A model generated the notes under the pieces. It searched no databases. It worked only from the letters and a program-made list of their open reading frames with translations, and had not been told where the DNA came from. A stretch of DNA of 64,000 bases. It comes from Frankineae bacterium MT45. GTDB taxonomy: Bacteria; Actinomycetota; Actinomycetes; Mycobacteriales; Jatrophihabitantaceae. The stretch lies in contig LT629697.1 of assembly GCA_900100325.1 (NCBI GenBank), positions 3,283,423-3,347,422 on the forward strand, in the 5' to 3' direction. The position numbers and the translations under genes are program-made. Positions 29,459 through 39,429 of the stretch are shown piece by piece. Within the stretch, counting starts at the first letter, position 1. Every line of letters starts with the position of its first letter.

Positions 29459-30634
29459 ATGACCGCACCAGCCGGACAGCACACCATCCGTGAGCACAAC
29501 CTGGCTCTGGTCATGCGCAGCATCGCCGACGGACCGCGCCGCTCACGGGCCCAACTGGCGGAGGCCACCGGACTGACCCGGGCCACCATCTCAGGGCTGG
29601 TGGACGAGCTGATCACCAGCGATTTACTGATCGAACTCGAACCGGACCGGAGTTCGCGCGGGCGCCCCGGCAGCCCGATCACGCTCAACCCGAACGGGCC
29701 GGCCGGGCTCGGCATCGAGGTGAACGTCGACTACACCAGTGCCTGCGTGGTTGACCTCACCGGCGAGGTCCGCTCGCAGCGCACCGAACTGTTGGACAAC
29801 CGGAAGGTCAGCCCCGAGCAGGGAATGCGCCACGCCGTCACGCTGGCCAACGAAGTGCGGGACGAGGTCGGCAAGCTCGGGATCGCCGGCGCGACCGTCG
29901 CACTCCCCGGACTGGTCGACTCTGACGGCCTGCTGAGGCGTGCACCCAACCTGCCGCGCTGGCAGGACCTCGACGTGGCCGGTGAGTTCAGCCAGCTCCT
30001 CGGCCTCGATGTGCAGGTCGACAACGAGGCGAACCTGGCCGCCCTGGCCGAGCTCTGGTACGGCGAACCCCGCGATGACTTCGTCCTCGTGTCGGCCGAC
30101 ATCGGCATCGGCGCCGGAATCGTGCTGAACCGCCGTCTTTATAGAGGTGTTCGCGGTCGGGCCGGCGAGCTGGGGCACGTCGTGGTGGATCCGGCCGGGC
30201 CGCCCTGCGGCTGCGGTTCCAACGGCTGCCTCGAGCAGTTGGCCGGGCAGGAAGCGTTGCTCCGCGCGGCGGGGGTGACGGTCGGTGACATCGGAACCTC
30301 GGTCGCCGACCCGCACGGCGCCGCGGAGGAACTGAGCCTGCGGGCCCGCAGCGGTGACGGGCGCACCCTGAAGGCGCTGACCGACGCCGGCTCCGCCCTA
30401 GGCGTGGCGCTGGCCGGAATGGTGAATCTGCTGGACATTCCGGCGATCATCCTCGGCGGCATCTACGCCGACCTCGGCGATTGGCTGATGCCGACCATCG
30501 AGGCGGAGCTGCGTCGCCGGGTACTCGCCTCGAACTCGCACGTCGAGCTGAGCCTGGCCACCCTCGGCTCCGGTGCGGCCGTACGGGGCAGCGCCGGCAG
30601 CGTGGTCGCCGGGTTGATAGCCAAGCCCCACTGA
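29459..30634 (+). CDS. ROK family transcriptional regulator (XylR-like)
   Basis: This is a 391-aa ROK repressor with N-terminal winged helix (RSRAQLAEATGLTRATISGLVDEL) and zinc motif CGCGSNGCLE in the sugar-binding fold. Its place behind xylA-xylB suggests a xylose repressor. An AGGAGA ribosome site ends 8 nt before the ATG at 29459; a GTG one codon earlier is also possible. The frame is open into xylB, but those upstream Met codons have no role. With the other ROK gene, two such proteins flank one sugar regulon. Confidence 0.9.
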   Translation: MTAPAGQHTIREHNLALVMRSIADGPRRSRAQLAEATGLTRATISGLVDELITSDLLIELEPDRSSRGRPGSPITLNPNGPAGLGIEVNVDYTSACVVDLTGEVRSQRTELLDNRKVSPEQGMRHAVTLANEVRDEVGKLGIAGATVALPGLVDSDGLLRRAPNLPRWQDLDVAGEFSQLLGLDVQVDNEANLAALAELWYGEPRDDFVLVSADIGIGAGIVLNRRLYRGVRGRAGELGHVVVDPAGPPCGCGSNGCLEQLAGQEALLRAAGVTVGDIGTSVADPHGAAEELSLRARSGDGRTLKALTDAGSALGVALAGMVNLLDIPAIILGGIYADLGDWLMPTIEAELRRRVLASNSHVELSLATLGSGAAVRGSAGSVVAGLIAKPH

Positions 30635-30684
30635 TCCAGAGCCCCACTAAGCGGCGATGGACCCTAAGCCAACCCTCGAAACGG

Positions 30685-33189
30685 CTAGGCGGCCAACTCG
30701 CTGATAGAGCGAGCGGGAGGCTTTAGGGCCGCAATGACTGTGGACGCTGCCGCCGCCAACAGGGCAAGAAGCGTCAACCGCTGGTAGGGAATCGTCAGCA
30801 TGAAGTCAACCCCCTCAGTTCGCGCCAGTCGAAGGCCCAAACAGATCCCTAACCCGAATCCGAGCGCCGTACCGACGAGACTGAGAACAAGAGCCTGTCG
30901 GGCAAGGATCGCGCGTTGGCTACGTCCGGAGACCCCGAGAGCAAACATGCTCTGGAAGAACGGTCGTGCATCCTCGGAGAGCGCCAACACGGCAAGACTT
31001 GTCCCGACTACCACCAGGCAGCAGGACGCCAGAACGACCAGTCGCCAATCGAGCGGGAACGGCAGCAGTGCTACGACAGGAAACAGGACCTCGTCAGCGG
31101 CAATGCCATGGGCTTCGGCCACGCCTCCGATCCGATCCCCAAGACCGGGGTCAATTCGTCCAGGGATCCAGGCGAAATAGGCATCAATCCGGGTCGGGAT
31201 GTGATTGACCAATCCAAAGGACTGAGGCACCACCACCTGAGCGTCTATGTGAGCCTCATCGACTGATCCGTCCCGAGCGATCGCGGCCAGCGGAATGGCT
31301 CGAACGGGCGCGGCGCTGGTGCCTCCAAGGGTCTGCGGGACGGCGGTCAATCCGCCTGCGCGGACCGAGTCCTTGAGGACGACCGCGGTGCCGGCGGAGA
31401 TAGCCTGCCACTCTCGAGCCGTGGGAGGACGGCCGGCGACCGCCTCAAATCCGGCCCGATCGCTAACGACATCGATCGATGCAGAGGATCCCGACACGTC
31501 CTGCGCCTGCCAGCGAAGCCCGCTAAGCAGATTCTGTGGAGGATTCGGGCCAGCCAACAGGGTGGAGATCTGGGCTACCTTGGCGTCTGGTCCGGCGGCC
31601 GCAACAACGGACCGCGTCAGTTCCGCAGAGCTGTCGACGCGTCGAAGAGGAAGCTCGGCGAACCCTGGATGCACGGTGCCGACATTTGAGAGTTCAGCAC
31701 CAGCGAGTTTCGTGTCGTAGTACACGAGCTCTGCGCTGGCGGCACCCATAGCAAGCAGCGCCACGGCCATCGCGATCACCGGGCGCGTGCGGTCACGAAC
31801 CAGTTGCCTCAAGGCGATCCTCGTCCGGTGGCCGCCGACCCGGTCGGCGGCTGCGGAGAGAGCACGCAGCAGGGCCAATACCAACACAATGCCACCGACA
31901 CCGGCCACTCCAAGGGCAAGCCAGGATCCAGCACCGCCGATTCTTACGCCAGCCAGAGCGCCACCGAACAGCATCGCCGCGCCGACGATGCTCGGCCAAG
32001 CGCCAGCTGACGGAGTCGGTGGCCGTCCGTCGAACGACGCCACACCCCGTCGTGCGACACGCGCGGGTATCCATGCAGCTAAGACCGCTACTGCGGTTAC
32101 AAGAAATACCGTGACGCAGGCAACCGAAAGGGATGCTGGATCAGCGTTCAACTGATGCCCGGCGATACCGCGAATAGACGAAGCGACCGTCCAAGAGAGT
32201 GCAGATGCCAGAACAACCCCCAAGGTCGCACCCCAGAAGCTCGCAGACAGCGCTGCGGCACGAGCTGACCAAACGATCGTAGAGCCACGAACGCCGATAG
32301 CAAGCAAGATCGCGAATTGACGAGAACTTCGCCTTACCCGTACTACGGTCGCCATGGATGTAAGTGTCGCCACCAGGACCATGCCCGGAATTAGTACCAC
32401 CATGAAATTGGTGCGAAAGATCCTGGCATCGGCCGATTCGACGAGTGCCTTGCGGGTCTGTACCCCGACACCAACCTCGATCGCCTCGCGTGCAAGCTGC
32501 TCAACCGTAGCGGCCGACCCGCTAACGAGATAGTTGGTCTGATAAACAGTGTTGGCGTCCAGAGATGTTGTTATCAGCCGAATGCTCCTCGGCAAGATGA
32601 TTCGCTCGGCCGCGAAGCGCGACTGGTCCAGAAATATGCCGACGATGCGTTGCGGCTGGTGCACACTCTCCAACCTGACCGTCGATCCGACAACCCACTT
32701 GTACCGACTCGCGAGGGCAGCCGAAATCGCGGCGTCGCCCGCCTTAACGGGCCAACTACCTCGCTGCAACGTGTCGAAAGATCTGAAGACCGGCAATGAC
32801 CAGTTGCCGGTCATCACTTCCACGTTCCGACGCAGACTACCCACGTAGACGTTAGCCCGGCCAATGAGATATGACTCGACTTCGACCGGCGTAGCTAGAG
32901 ACGCCGTAAGATCCGCGATCTCAGATCCAGACCGTCGGCTACCCTCAGCCTCTTCTACTCCGACCTTCGCATCGAGTCCGCTGACGATCGCCTGCGCAGA
33001 GCCCATCCTGTGATTCGCAGTTACCTCGGGGTTGGTGCCGAGCCCGGAGACAACGAAGGTCGCGACGAAAATCAGGATTGCCGGAACCGCGAACAACAGA
33101 AGTGGTGCGATCATTCGAGTGCCGCGGCCGATGACCACCGACCGCGCAATGCGTGGGATAAGGCGCCACTGTTGGCTAGCGGTGGTCAC
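30685..33189 (-). CDS. MacB/FtsX-type ABC transporter permease
   Basis: This is an 834-aa protein with the double FtsX layout. A first helix lies near MIAPLLLFAVPAILIFVATFVV, then a large extracytoplasmic domain and three helices, a middle helix pair, a second extracytoplasmic domain and three C-terminal helices. The GTG at 33189 has GGAGG 7 nt upstream, which decides the start; it overlaps the ATPase gene by 14 nt. Such permeases export peptides, lipoproteins or drugs, or sense the envelope. The region is richer in A/T than its flanks. Partner genes are the ATPase at 33176 and the I36-like protein at 33898. Confidence 0.87.
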   Translation of the reverse strand: MTTASQQWRLIPRIARSVVIGRGTRMIAPLLLFAVPAILIFVATFVVSGLGTNPEVTANHRMGSAQAIVSGLDAKVGVEEAEGSRRSGSEIADLTASLATPVEVESYLIGRANVYVGSLRRNVEVMTGNWSLPVFRSFDTLQRGSWPVKAGDAAISAALASRYKWVVGSTVRLESVHQPQRIVGIFLDQSRFAAERIILPRSIRLITTSLDANTVYQTNYLVSGSAATVEQLAREAIEVGVGVQTRKALVESADARIFRTNFMVVLIPGMVLVATLTSMATVVRVRRSSRQFAILLAIGVRGSTIVWSARAAALSASFWGATLGVVLASALSWTVASSIRGIAGHQLNADPASLSVACVTVFLVTAVAVLAAWIPARVARRGVASFDGRPPTPSAGAWPSIVGAAMLFGGALAGVRIGGAGSWLALGVAGVGGIVLVLALLRALSAAADRVGGHRTRIALRQLVRDRTRPVIAMAVALLAMGAASAELVYYDTKLAGAELSNVGTVHPGFAELPLRRVDSSAELTRSVVAAAGPDAKVAQISTLLAGPNPPQNLLSGLRWQAQDVSGSSASIDVVSDRAGFEAVAGRPPTAREWQAISAGTAVVLKDSVRAGGLTAVPQTLGGTSAAPVRAIPLAAIARDGSVDEAHIDAQVVVPQSFGLVNHIPTRIDAYFAWIPGRIDPGLGDRIGGVAEAHGIAADEVLFPVVALLPFPLDWRLVVLASCCLVVVGTSLAVLALSEDARPFFQSMFALGVSGRSQRAILARQALVLSLVGTALGFGLGICLGLRLARTEGVDFMLTIPYQRLTLLALLAAAASTVIAALKPPARSISELAA

Positions 33190-33904
33190 TGCGGCGCCTC
33201 CGTGTGAGCTCACCCTCAAACGCTCCGTCGACGAGACGGAGCCGCCGATCCGCAGCTATGGCTACCACATCGTTGTGCGTGCAGACCAGCGTCGCGATAC
33301 CCAACTCGCAGACGTCACGAAGTACCTGGATGACCACCTCTGTGTTCGCCGAGTCGAGCGCGCCCGTTGGCTCATCCGCGAGCAACAAGCGCCGCTCTCC
33401 GACAACCGCACGCGCGATAGCCGCACGCTGGCGCTCCCCGCCGCTGACCTGTCCCGGGTAGCGGTTGCCCAAGCTCAGAATTCCGACTACTTCGAGTTTC
33501 TCTGCCGCGGCGAGAGCCGCCACCTTGCGGGTCGCCCCTGCCGCCTCCAGCGGTAACGCTACGTTCTCGAGAATCGTCAGATCTGGCAGCAGATTGATGT
33601 TCTGAAAAACAAAGCCGATCTTGTGAAGACGCAGGTTCGCCAGATCATTTGCCGAGTGCCGGGCCAGGTCCATTCCGAGGACCTCGACCAGTCCCGACGT
33701 CGCGGAGTCGATGCCAGACAGGATGTTGAGCAGTGTCGACTTTCCCGACCCACTCGACCCGACGACCGCTACGAATTCGCCTGCCGCGAGATCAAGGTCT
33801 ATACCCCGCAAGGCAGAGACATCGGACTGTCCATCGCGGAAAACGCGAGTCGCGCCTCGTACTCGAACCACGGGCCAATCCGGCTCCCGTGGTGCGACTA
33901 GCAC
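33176..33904 (-). CDS. MacB/LolD-type ABC transporter ATPase
   Basis: This is a 242-aa ATPase with Walker A GSSGSGKST, signature VSGGERQRAAIARAV and Walker B LLLADEPTGALD. The GALDS wording is typical of the LolD/MacB exporter branch. The GTG start at 33904 overlaps the stop of the secreted-protein gene by 7 nt, and its end overlaps the permease start by 14 nt. All three proteins should therefore be made together. Confidence 0.92.
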   Translation of the reverse strand: MLVAPREPDWPVVRVRGATRVFRDGQSDVSALRGIDLDLAAGEFVAVVGSSGSGKSTLLNILSGIDSATSGLVEVLGMDLARHSANDLANLRLHKIGFVFQNINLLPDLTILENVALPLEAAGATRKVAALAAAEKLEVVGILSLGNRYPGQVSGGERQRAAIARAVVGERRLLLADEPTGALDSANTEVVIQVLRDVCELGIATLVCTHNDVVAIAADRRLRLVDGAFEGELTRRRRSDHR

Positions 33905-34281
33905 GCTCGACTGTCTGGAAAGATTTGAAGCGAGCTAGCCTTGTCGTTCTCGACACTACCGACCCAGCTAACGTAGACGTTCACCGGCATGCAGTGCGAC
34001 GTTCCAGTTTCATTTCCATCTGTCCACCACTTTGCGGTCTTCACATAGTAGTTCGTCCACGACGACATTCGATCGTTGAACGACGTCAGATTCTCGTTGT
34101 CAGTTGTGAATCCGAGCCATTCTCTAAGGAAGTATGCGCCGCCAGCGTTCAGATCTGTGTAGAGGCAGAGTTCGTGCGACGCACATCCTGGCGGCACAGC
34201 TTCAGCATCAGTCGTCGCGATCGCTGCTTGTGCCGACACAATGATTGCGACAGCACCGATCATTCGGCTTACTTTGTTCAC
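33898..34281 (-). CDS. Secreted peptidase-inhibitor (I36) family-like protein
   Basis: This is a 127-aa protein with a Sec signal peptide (MIGAVAIIVSAQAAIATTDAEA, cut after about residue 28). A mature part of about 100 aa follows with four Cys, starting CASHELCLYTDLNAGG and ending DSRAC. The C...LCLY...GG pattern and the aromatic WTNYYVK segment resemble the peptidase inhibitor I36 (SMI-like, beta/gamma-crystallin fold) proteins of Streptomyces. That is a family resemblance, not proof of inhibition. An AGGGGAGG site 7 nt upstream fixes the GTG start at 34281. The first gene of its operon, it is coupled to an ABC exporter. Confidence 0.75.
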   Translation of the reverse strand: MNKVSRMIGAVAIIVSAQAAIATTDAEAVPPGCASHELCLYTDLNAGGAYFLREWLGFTTDNENLTSFNDRMSSWTNYYVKTAKWWTDGNETGTSHCMPVNVYVSWVGSVENDKASSLQIFPDSRAC

Positions 34282-34367
34282 GTGGGCCCCTCCCCTAAAG
34301 CCGCTGCACTTTGCGGCACCTGCGCTATGCACCTTACCCAACGAGGGGAGATAAGCGCGCAGACTTC

Positions 34368-34384
34368 TGAGGAGTTACACCTCA
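34368..34384. promoter_or_regulatory. Near-perfect 17-bp palindrome upstream of the I36/ABC operon
   Basis: TGAGGAGTTACACCTCA has matching 5-bp outer arms and matching inner pairs. It lies 84 nt upstream of the secreted-protein start, in a 177-nt gap bounded by valS. Its size and place suit a dimeric repressor site. A small hairpin (34300-34317) lies in the presumed leader just upstream of the ribosome site. No regulator gene is adjacent. Confidence 0.45.
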
Positions 34385-34458
34385 CCCGTCTGAACTGTTG
34401 CGATGTCTAAATCGCTGTACATCGAACCATAGGAGGCATGCCGCCGAATACCGCGACG

Positions 34459-37050
34459 CTACCGCAGGGCACTAAGCGCGGCGGTGATCCGCTCAATGTC
34501 GGCCCTGGCCGCGTCCAGCCGACCCTGCACCTTGGCGATGACCGGCGGCGGGGCCTTGGCGGTGAAGGCCTCATTGGCCAGCTTCGCCTCGTTGGTGGCC
34601 AGTTCCTTCTCGGCCGCGGCCAGCGCCTTGGTGAGGCGGGCGCGCTCAGCGTCGACGTCGATGGCCGTCGAGAGGTCGAGCTCGATCAGTACCCCGGACG
34701 CGGTGGTGAGGGACGCGGTTGCCGCGAACTCGGCCGCCGGTTCGGTGAGGCGCAGCAGTGAGGCGATCGCCGGTTGGGCGGAGCCAGCACCGGTGATGCG
34801 CCCCGGCACGGCCTTGGACGGCGGGAGCCCCTGATCGGAGCGGAAGCGCCGCACCTCGGTGACGACACTCTGCACGGTCGCGATCTCCGCCTCGGCTCCG
34901 GCGTCGGCCCGGGTCGGGTCGGCCACCGGCCAGGGCGCCACCACGATCGACTCGCCACCGGTGAGGGAGATCCAGAGCTCCTCGGTGACGAACGGGATGA
35001 TCGGGTGCAGCATCTTCAGCAGCGCACTGAGCACCTCCCCCAGTACCCGGCGCGTCGCCTCGGCGCCCTCGCCGCTGAAGGAGAGCTTGGCCAGCTCCAC
35101 GTACCAGTCGCAGACCTCATCCCAGGCGAAGTGGTACAGCAGGTCGGCGACCTTGGCGAACTCGTAGTTCTCGTAGAGGTCGTCGACCTCGGCGATGACC
35201 GCGTTGAGCCGCGAGATGATCCAGGCGTCGGCTCCGGTGAGTTCGGCCGGCAGCTCGCCGGCGACGGTGGCGCCGTTCATCAGCGCGAAGCGGGTCGCGT
35301 TCCAGAGCTTGGTGGTGAAGCTGCGCGAGGCCTGCACCCAGTCCTCGCCGATCGGCACGTCGGTGCCCGGGTTCGCCCCGCGGGCCATCGTGAAGCGCAC
35401 CGCGTCGGCACCGTAGGCGTCGATCCACTCCAGCGGGTCGACGACGTTCCCCTTTGACTTACTCATCTTCGCGCCGAACTGATCGCGGACCAGACCGGTC
35501 AGCACGATGGTGTGGAAGGGCACCTCATCCATCGCGTAGAGCCCGAACATCATCATCCGGACGACCCAGAAGAAGATGATGTCGTAGCCGGTGAGGAGCA
35601 CATCGGTGGGGTAGAACTTCTTGAGGTCCGCACTCTGCTCAGGCCAACCCAGCGTTGAGAAGGGCCAGAGAGCCGAGGAGAACCAGGTGTCGAGGACGTC
35701 CGGGTCCTGCACCCAACCCTCCGGCGCGGTCTCGCCCGGGCCGAAGCAGGCCTGCTCCCCGGTCGGCGAGTACCAGACCGGAATTCGGTGCCCCCACCAC
35801 AGCTGGCGGCTGATGCACCAGTCATGCATGTTGTCGGTCCAGCTGAAGTAGCGCGGGGCCAGCGACGCCGGCTCGATCTTGGTCCGCCCGTCACGCACGG
35901 CATCGCCGGCGGCCTGACTCAGCGACTCGACCTTCACCCACCACTGCAGCGACAGTCTCGGCTCGATGACCGCGCCGCAGCGCGAGCAGTGCCCCACCGA
36001 ATGGACGTACGGGCGCTTCTCGGCGACGATCCGCCCCTCGGCCCGCAGCGCCTCGACCACAGCGGCACGGGCGGCGAAGCGATCCAACCCGAGGAACGGC
36101 CCGGGCACGGTGACGATGGCTTGCTCGTCCATGATCGTCAGCATCGGCAGGCCGTGCCGCTGGCCGATGGCGAAGTCGTTGGGGTCGTGGGCTGGGGTGA
36201 CCTTCACGGCGCCGGTCCCGAAGCTCGGGTCGACGTGGGCGTCGGCGACGACCGGGATCGAACGGTCGGTCAGCGGGAGACTGATCATCGTGCCGACCAG
36301 GTGGGCGTAGCGCTCGTCCTCGGGGTGCACCGCGATGGCCGTGTCACCGAGCATCGTCTCGGCCCGGGTAGTGGCCACCACGATCGAGTCGTCGCCGTCG
36401 CCGTAGCGGATCGAGACGAGTTCCCCGTCGTCCTCGGAGTGCTCGACCTCGGCGTCGGAGAGGGCGGTGAGGTTCACCGGGCACCAGTTGATGATCCGCT
36501 CGGCCCGGTAGATCAGCCCGTCGTCGTAGAGGCGCTTGAAGATCGTCTGGACGGCATCCGAGAGCCCGTCGTCGAGGGTGAAGCGCTGCCGCGACCAATC
36601 GACGCCGTCACCCAACCGGCGCATCTGGGCCAGGATGCGGCCGCCGTAGGTGTTGGTCCACTCCCAGGCCTTGCCCATGAACTCGTCACGGGTGTACTCG
36701 AAGCGCGACTTCCCCTCCGTCTCCTTCAGGTGCCGCTCGACCAGCGTCTGGACCGCGATACTGGCGTGGTCCATGCCGGGGAGCCAGAGCACCTCGAAGC
36801 CCTGCATGCGCTTGCGGCGGGTGAGGGCGTCCATGAGGGTGTGCCCAAGAGCGTGGCCGACGTGCAGGCTGCCGGTGACGTTCGGCGGGGGGATGACGAT
36901 GGTGTACGGCGGCTTCTCGCTGTCGGGGTCAGCCGTGAAGTAGCCCCGCTCGACCCACCGCTCGTACATCGGCCCCTCTACCTCCGAAGGCACGAAGTGC
37001 GTCGGAAGTTCGGTGGAGGCGGAGGTGGGTGCGCTTGCTGCTTCGGTCAC
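34459..37050 (-). CDS. valS: Valyl-tRNA synthetase
   Basis: This is an 863-aa class I synthetase that charges tRNA-Val and edits Thr errors. The HIGH-type motif is [12 protein letters not shown] and the KMSKS motif is [14 protein letters not shown]. The editing domain is the segment with [15 protein letters not shown]. The C-terminus is the usual coiled-coil arm ([21 protein letters not shown]). The gene stands alone here; in many actinobacteria it precedes folC. Confidence 0.97.
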   Translation of the reverse strand: MTEAASAPTSASTELPTHFVPSEVEGPMYERWVERGYFTADPDSEKPPYTIVIPPPNVTGSLHVGHALGHTLMDALTRRKRMQGFEVLWLPGMDHASIAVQTLVERHLKETEGKSRFEYTRDEFMGKAWEWTNTYGGRILAQMRRLGDGVDWSRQRFTLDDGLSDAVQTIFKRLYDDGLIYRAERIINWCPVNLTALSDAEVEHSEDDGELVSIRYGDGDDSIVVATTRAETMLGDTAIAVHPEDERYAHLVGTMISLPLTDRSIPVVADAHVDPSFGTGAVKVTPAHDPNDFAIGQRHGLPMLTIMDEQAIVTVPGPFLGLDRFAARAAVVEALRAEGRIVAEKRPYVHSVGHCSRCGAVIEPRLSLQWWVKVESLSQAAGDAVRDGRTKIEPASLAPRYFSWTDNMHDWCISRQLWWGHRIPVWYSPTGEQACFGPGETAPEGWVQDPDVLDTWFSSALWPFSTLGWPEQSADLKKFYPTDVLLTGYDIIFFWVVRMMMFGLYAMDEVPFHTIVLTGLVRDQFGAKMSKSKGNVVDPLEWIDAYGADAVRFTMARGANPGTDVPIGEDWVQASRSFTTKLWNATRFALMNGATVAGELPAELTGADAWIISRLNAVIAEVDDLYENYEFAKVADLLYHFAWDEVCDWYVELAKLSFSGEGAEATRRVLGEVLSALLKMLHPIIPFVTEELWISLTGGESIVVAPWPVADPTRADAGAEAEIATVQSVVTEVRRFRSDQGLPPSKAVPGRITGAGSAQPAIASLLRLTEPAAEFAATASLTTASGVLIELDLSTAIDVDAERARLTKALAAAEKELATNEAKLANEAFTAKAPPPVIAKVQGRLDAARADIERITAALSALR

Positions 37051-37118
37051 CGCTGCATTCTACGGACCCGCGGATATTGAGGTGACGCCTCGCAGTGCCG
37101 CCCGGCATCATCGTTGCT

Positions 37119-37967
37119 ATGGCGATCGACAACGGCTTGAACCTGACCAGTGACCCGTCGGCGATCTGCTCGATTCTCGACGCGATCGTGGCCGCCGAGC
37201 CGGTGATCGGGACCACGCTGGGAACGCTGGTGAACGTGCTGGCCGATGACGCGGAATCGACGCCCCACCCGACTGCCCACCCAACTGCTTGGTGTGCCCA
37301 CCTCGACCTGGAAGGGCCGGCTGCCAGTCGGCCGGTGGCTGCGCGCTCCGGTGACCGCACCCACGTGGTGGTCTTCGGGGAGTGGCCGGCGAGCGCACTC
37401 CCCGCGCTGGCCGCGGCCCTGCGGGAGCTGCCGCAACTGCGGGGCATCGTCGGTGAACCGCCCGTCGTCGAGCGACTCGACGAGCTCATCGGCCGGTCAG
37501 GTGTTCGCGTCGACGAGCGGCTCTTCCGCCTCGACGAGCTCACCCCGCCGCAGGTGCCGGGGTCAGCCCAGCGGGCCGGCGCTACGGAGCGCGAACTGCT
37601 GATCGCCTGGTACGAAGCCTTTGGGGTGGATGCCGGGCTCCCTGGATTCGACGCCGCCGCTCTTTCCGACCTCATGCTGCGGACCGGGAGCGTCTGGATC
37701 TGGCGCGATGAGGGCGGCCGCCCGGTGAGCATGGCTGGTCGCCGCCCGCTGACCCATGGGAGCGCACGGATCGGGCCGGTCTACACGCCGGATGCGGCTC
37801 GTGGACACGGTTACGGAAGCGCGGTGACGGCGGCCGCAACCACCGAGATCCTGCAGCAGGGTGCCATTCCGGTGCTCTTCACCGATCTGGCCAACCCGAC
37901 CTCGAACGCGATCTATCAGCGCCTCGGCTACCGACCGGTGGCCAGCCGCCTCAACCTGACGTACTGA
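37119..37967 (+). CDS. GNAT family N-acetyltransferase with an extra N-terminal domain
   Basis: This is a 282-aa protein. The C-terminal half (from about GATERELLIAW) is a GNAT fold. It has the acetyl-CoA loop segment ARIGPVYTPDAARGHGYGSAV and the closing FTDLANPTSNAIYQRLGYRPV. The N-terminal 140 residues resemble a degenerate GNAT-like domain without the CoA loop. The acceptor is unknown. The ATG at 37119 is preferred; an ATG eight codons upstream is possible. It is divergent from valS and converges on clpX with a 6-nt gap. Confidence 0.85.
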   Translation: MAIDNGLNLTSDPSAICSILDAIVAAEPVIGTTLGTLVNVLADDAESTPHPTAHPTAWCAHLDLEGPAASRPVAARSGDRTHVVVFGEWPASALPALAAALRELPQLRGIVGEPPVVERLDELIGRSGVRVDERLFRLDELTPPQVPGSAQRAGATERELLIAWYEAFGVDAGLPGFDAAALSDLMLRTGSVWIWRDEGGRPVSMAGRRPLTHGSARIGPVYTPDAARGHGYGSAVTAAATTEILQQGAIPVLFTDLANPTSNAIYQRLGYRPVASRLNLTY

Positions 37968-37973
37968 GCTGGC

Positions 37974-39257
37974 TCAGGCCGACTTCTCGCGGCGCTCGCG
38001 CTTGGGGGCAGCGTCGCGGGGAACGAGGGTCGGGTAGACGTGATCGAGCACCGTGTCCCGGTTGATGACCACACGAGCGACATCCTCACGCGAGGGGAGC
38101 TCGTACATCACCGAGAGGAGGACCTCCTCCATGATGGCGCGCAGCCCACGGGCACCGGTGCCCCGCATGACGGCCTGATCGGCGATGGCTCCGAGAGCGT
38201 CCTCGTCGAACTCCAGCTCGACATTGTCGAGCTCGAAGAGCTTCGCGTACTGCTTGACCAGCGCGTTGCGTGGCTCGGTGAGGATCTGGACCAGCGCGTC
38301 GCGGTCGAGGGGCCGCACCGAGGTGATGACCGGAAGACGGCCGATGAACTCAGGGATGAGCCCGAACTTGATCAGGTCCTCCGGCATGACCTCACCGAAG
38401 ATGTCTCGGGTGTCGCGCTCGAACTTGGTCTTGAGCTCAGCCCCGAAGCCGAGGCCCTTCTTGCCGGCCCGCGACTCGATGATCGTGTCGAGTCCGGCGA
38501 AGGCGCCACCGACGATGAAGAGGACGTTCGTGGTGTCGATCTGGATGAACTCCTGGTGCGGGTGCTTGCGGCCACCCTGCGGCGGGACCGAGGCCGACGT
38601 GCCCTCAAGAATCTTCAGCAGCGCCTGCTGGACGCCCTCACCGGAGACGTCGCGCGTGATCGACGGGTTCTCGGCCTTACGGGCGATCTTGTCGACCTCG
38701 TCGATGTAGATGATGCCGGTCTCGGCCCGCTTGACGTCGTAGTCAGCGGCCTGGATGAGCTTCAGCAGGATGTTCTCGACGTCCTCACCGACGTAGCCGG
38801 CCTCAGTCAGCGCCGTAGCGTCGGCGATGGCGAAGGGGACGTTCAGCATTCGGGCCAGCGTCTGGGCCAGCAGCGTCTTGCCGGAGCCGGTCGGGCCAAG
38901 CAGCAGGATGTTCGACTTCGCGAGCTCGACGGCGGAGTCGGCCGAGCGGGGCTTCCCCTCACCGACCTGGACGCGCTTGTAGTGGTTGTAGACCGCGACC
39001 GCGAGGGTCCGCTTGGCCTGGTCCTGGCCGACGATGTAGCTGTTCAGGAAATCGAAGATCTCCTTGGGCTTCGGCAGCTCGTCGAAGCTGAACTCGCTGG
39101 TCTCGGCGAGTTCCTCCTCGATGATCTCGTTGCAGAGGTCGATGCACTCGTCACAGATGTATACGCCGGGGCCGGCAATCAATTTCTTGACCTGTTTCTG
39201 GCTCTTTCCGCAGAAAGAGCACTTGAGCAGATCGCCTGTCTCGCCGACACGTGCCAC
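37974..39257 (-). CDS. clpX: ATP-dependent Clp protease ATP-binding subunit ClpX
   Basis: This is a 427-aa AAA+ unfoldase. The N-terminal zinc-binding domain has [11 protein letters not shown] and CDECIDLC. Walker A is [11 protein letters not shown] and Walker B is [11 protein letters not shown]. The pore and sensor regions match the family. It feeds substrates to ClpP1P2, encoded just upstream. The 172-nt gap to clpP2 holds a long hairpin (39373-39413), so clpX probably has its own promoter too. Confidence 0.97.
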   Translation of the reverse strand: MARVGETGDLLKCSFCGKSQKQVKKLIAGPGVYICDECIDLCNEIIEEELAETSEFSFDELPKPKEIFDFLNSYIVGQDQAKRTLAVAVYNHYKRVQVGEGKPRSADSAVELAKSNILLLGPTGSGKTLLAQTLARMLNVPFAIADATALTEAGYVGEDVENILLKLIQAADYDVKRAETGIIYIDEVDKIARKAENPSITRDVSGEGVQQALLKILEGTSASVPPQGGRKHPHQEFIQIDTTNVLFIVGGAFAGLDTIIESRAGKKGLGFGAELKTKFERDTRDIFGEVMPEDLIKFGLIPEFIGRLPVITSVRPLDRDALVQILTEPRNALVKQYAKLFELDNVELEFDEDALGAIADQAVMRGTGARGLRAIMEEVLLSVMYELPSREDVARVVINRDTVLDHVYPTLVPRDAAPKRERREKSA

Positions 39258-39372
39258 GCGTGAATCGTCCCCTCTAGAAGCAACTAAGCCTGATGCGGCT
39301 CGGCCGCCTTCGATGTACCTCGGACTTGAAAATCGGGCCGCTACGGCCCATCAACTGGACGCTACCCGCAAA

Positions 39373-39413
39373 CCGCGCTGAAGTCTTGGAGAAATGCCAT
39401 TTCTTCAGCGCGG
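39373..39413 (-). terminator. Hairpin between clpP2 and clpX
   Basis: An 11-bp perfect stem (39373-39383 with 39403-39413) encloses a 15-bp near-palindrome, AGAAATG-C-CATTTCT, at 39390-39404. It starts 17 nt after the clpP2 stop on the minus strand. It lacks a clear T-tract. It may be a terminator, an mRNA-stabilising structure or a protein site that separates clpP1P2 from clpX expression. Confidence 0.6.
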
Positions 39414-39429
39414 CCCGCCTGGGTCATAT

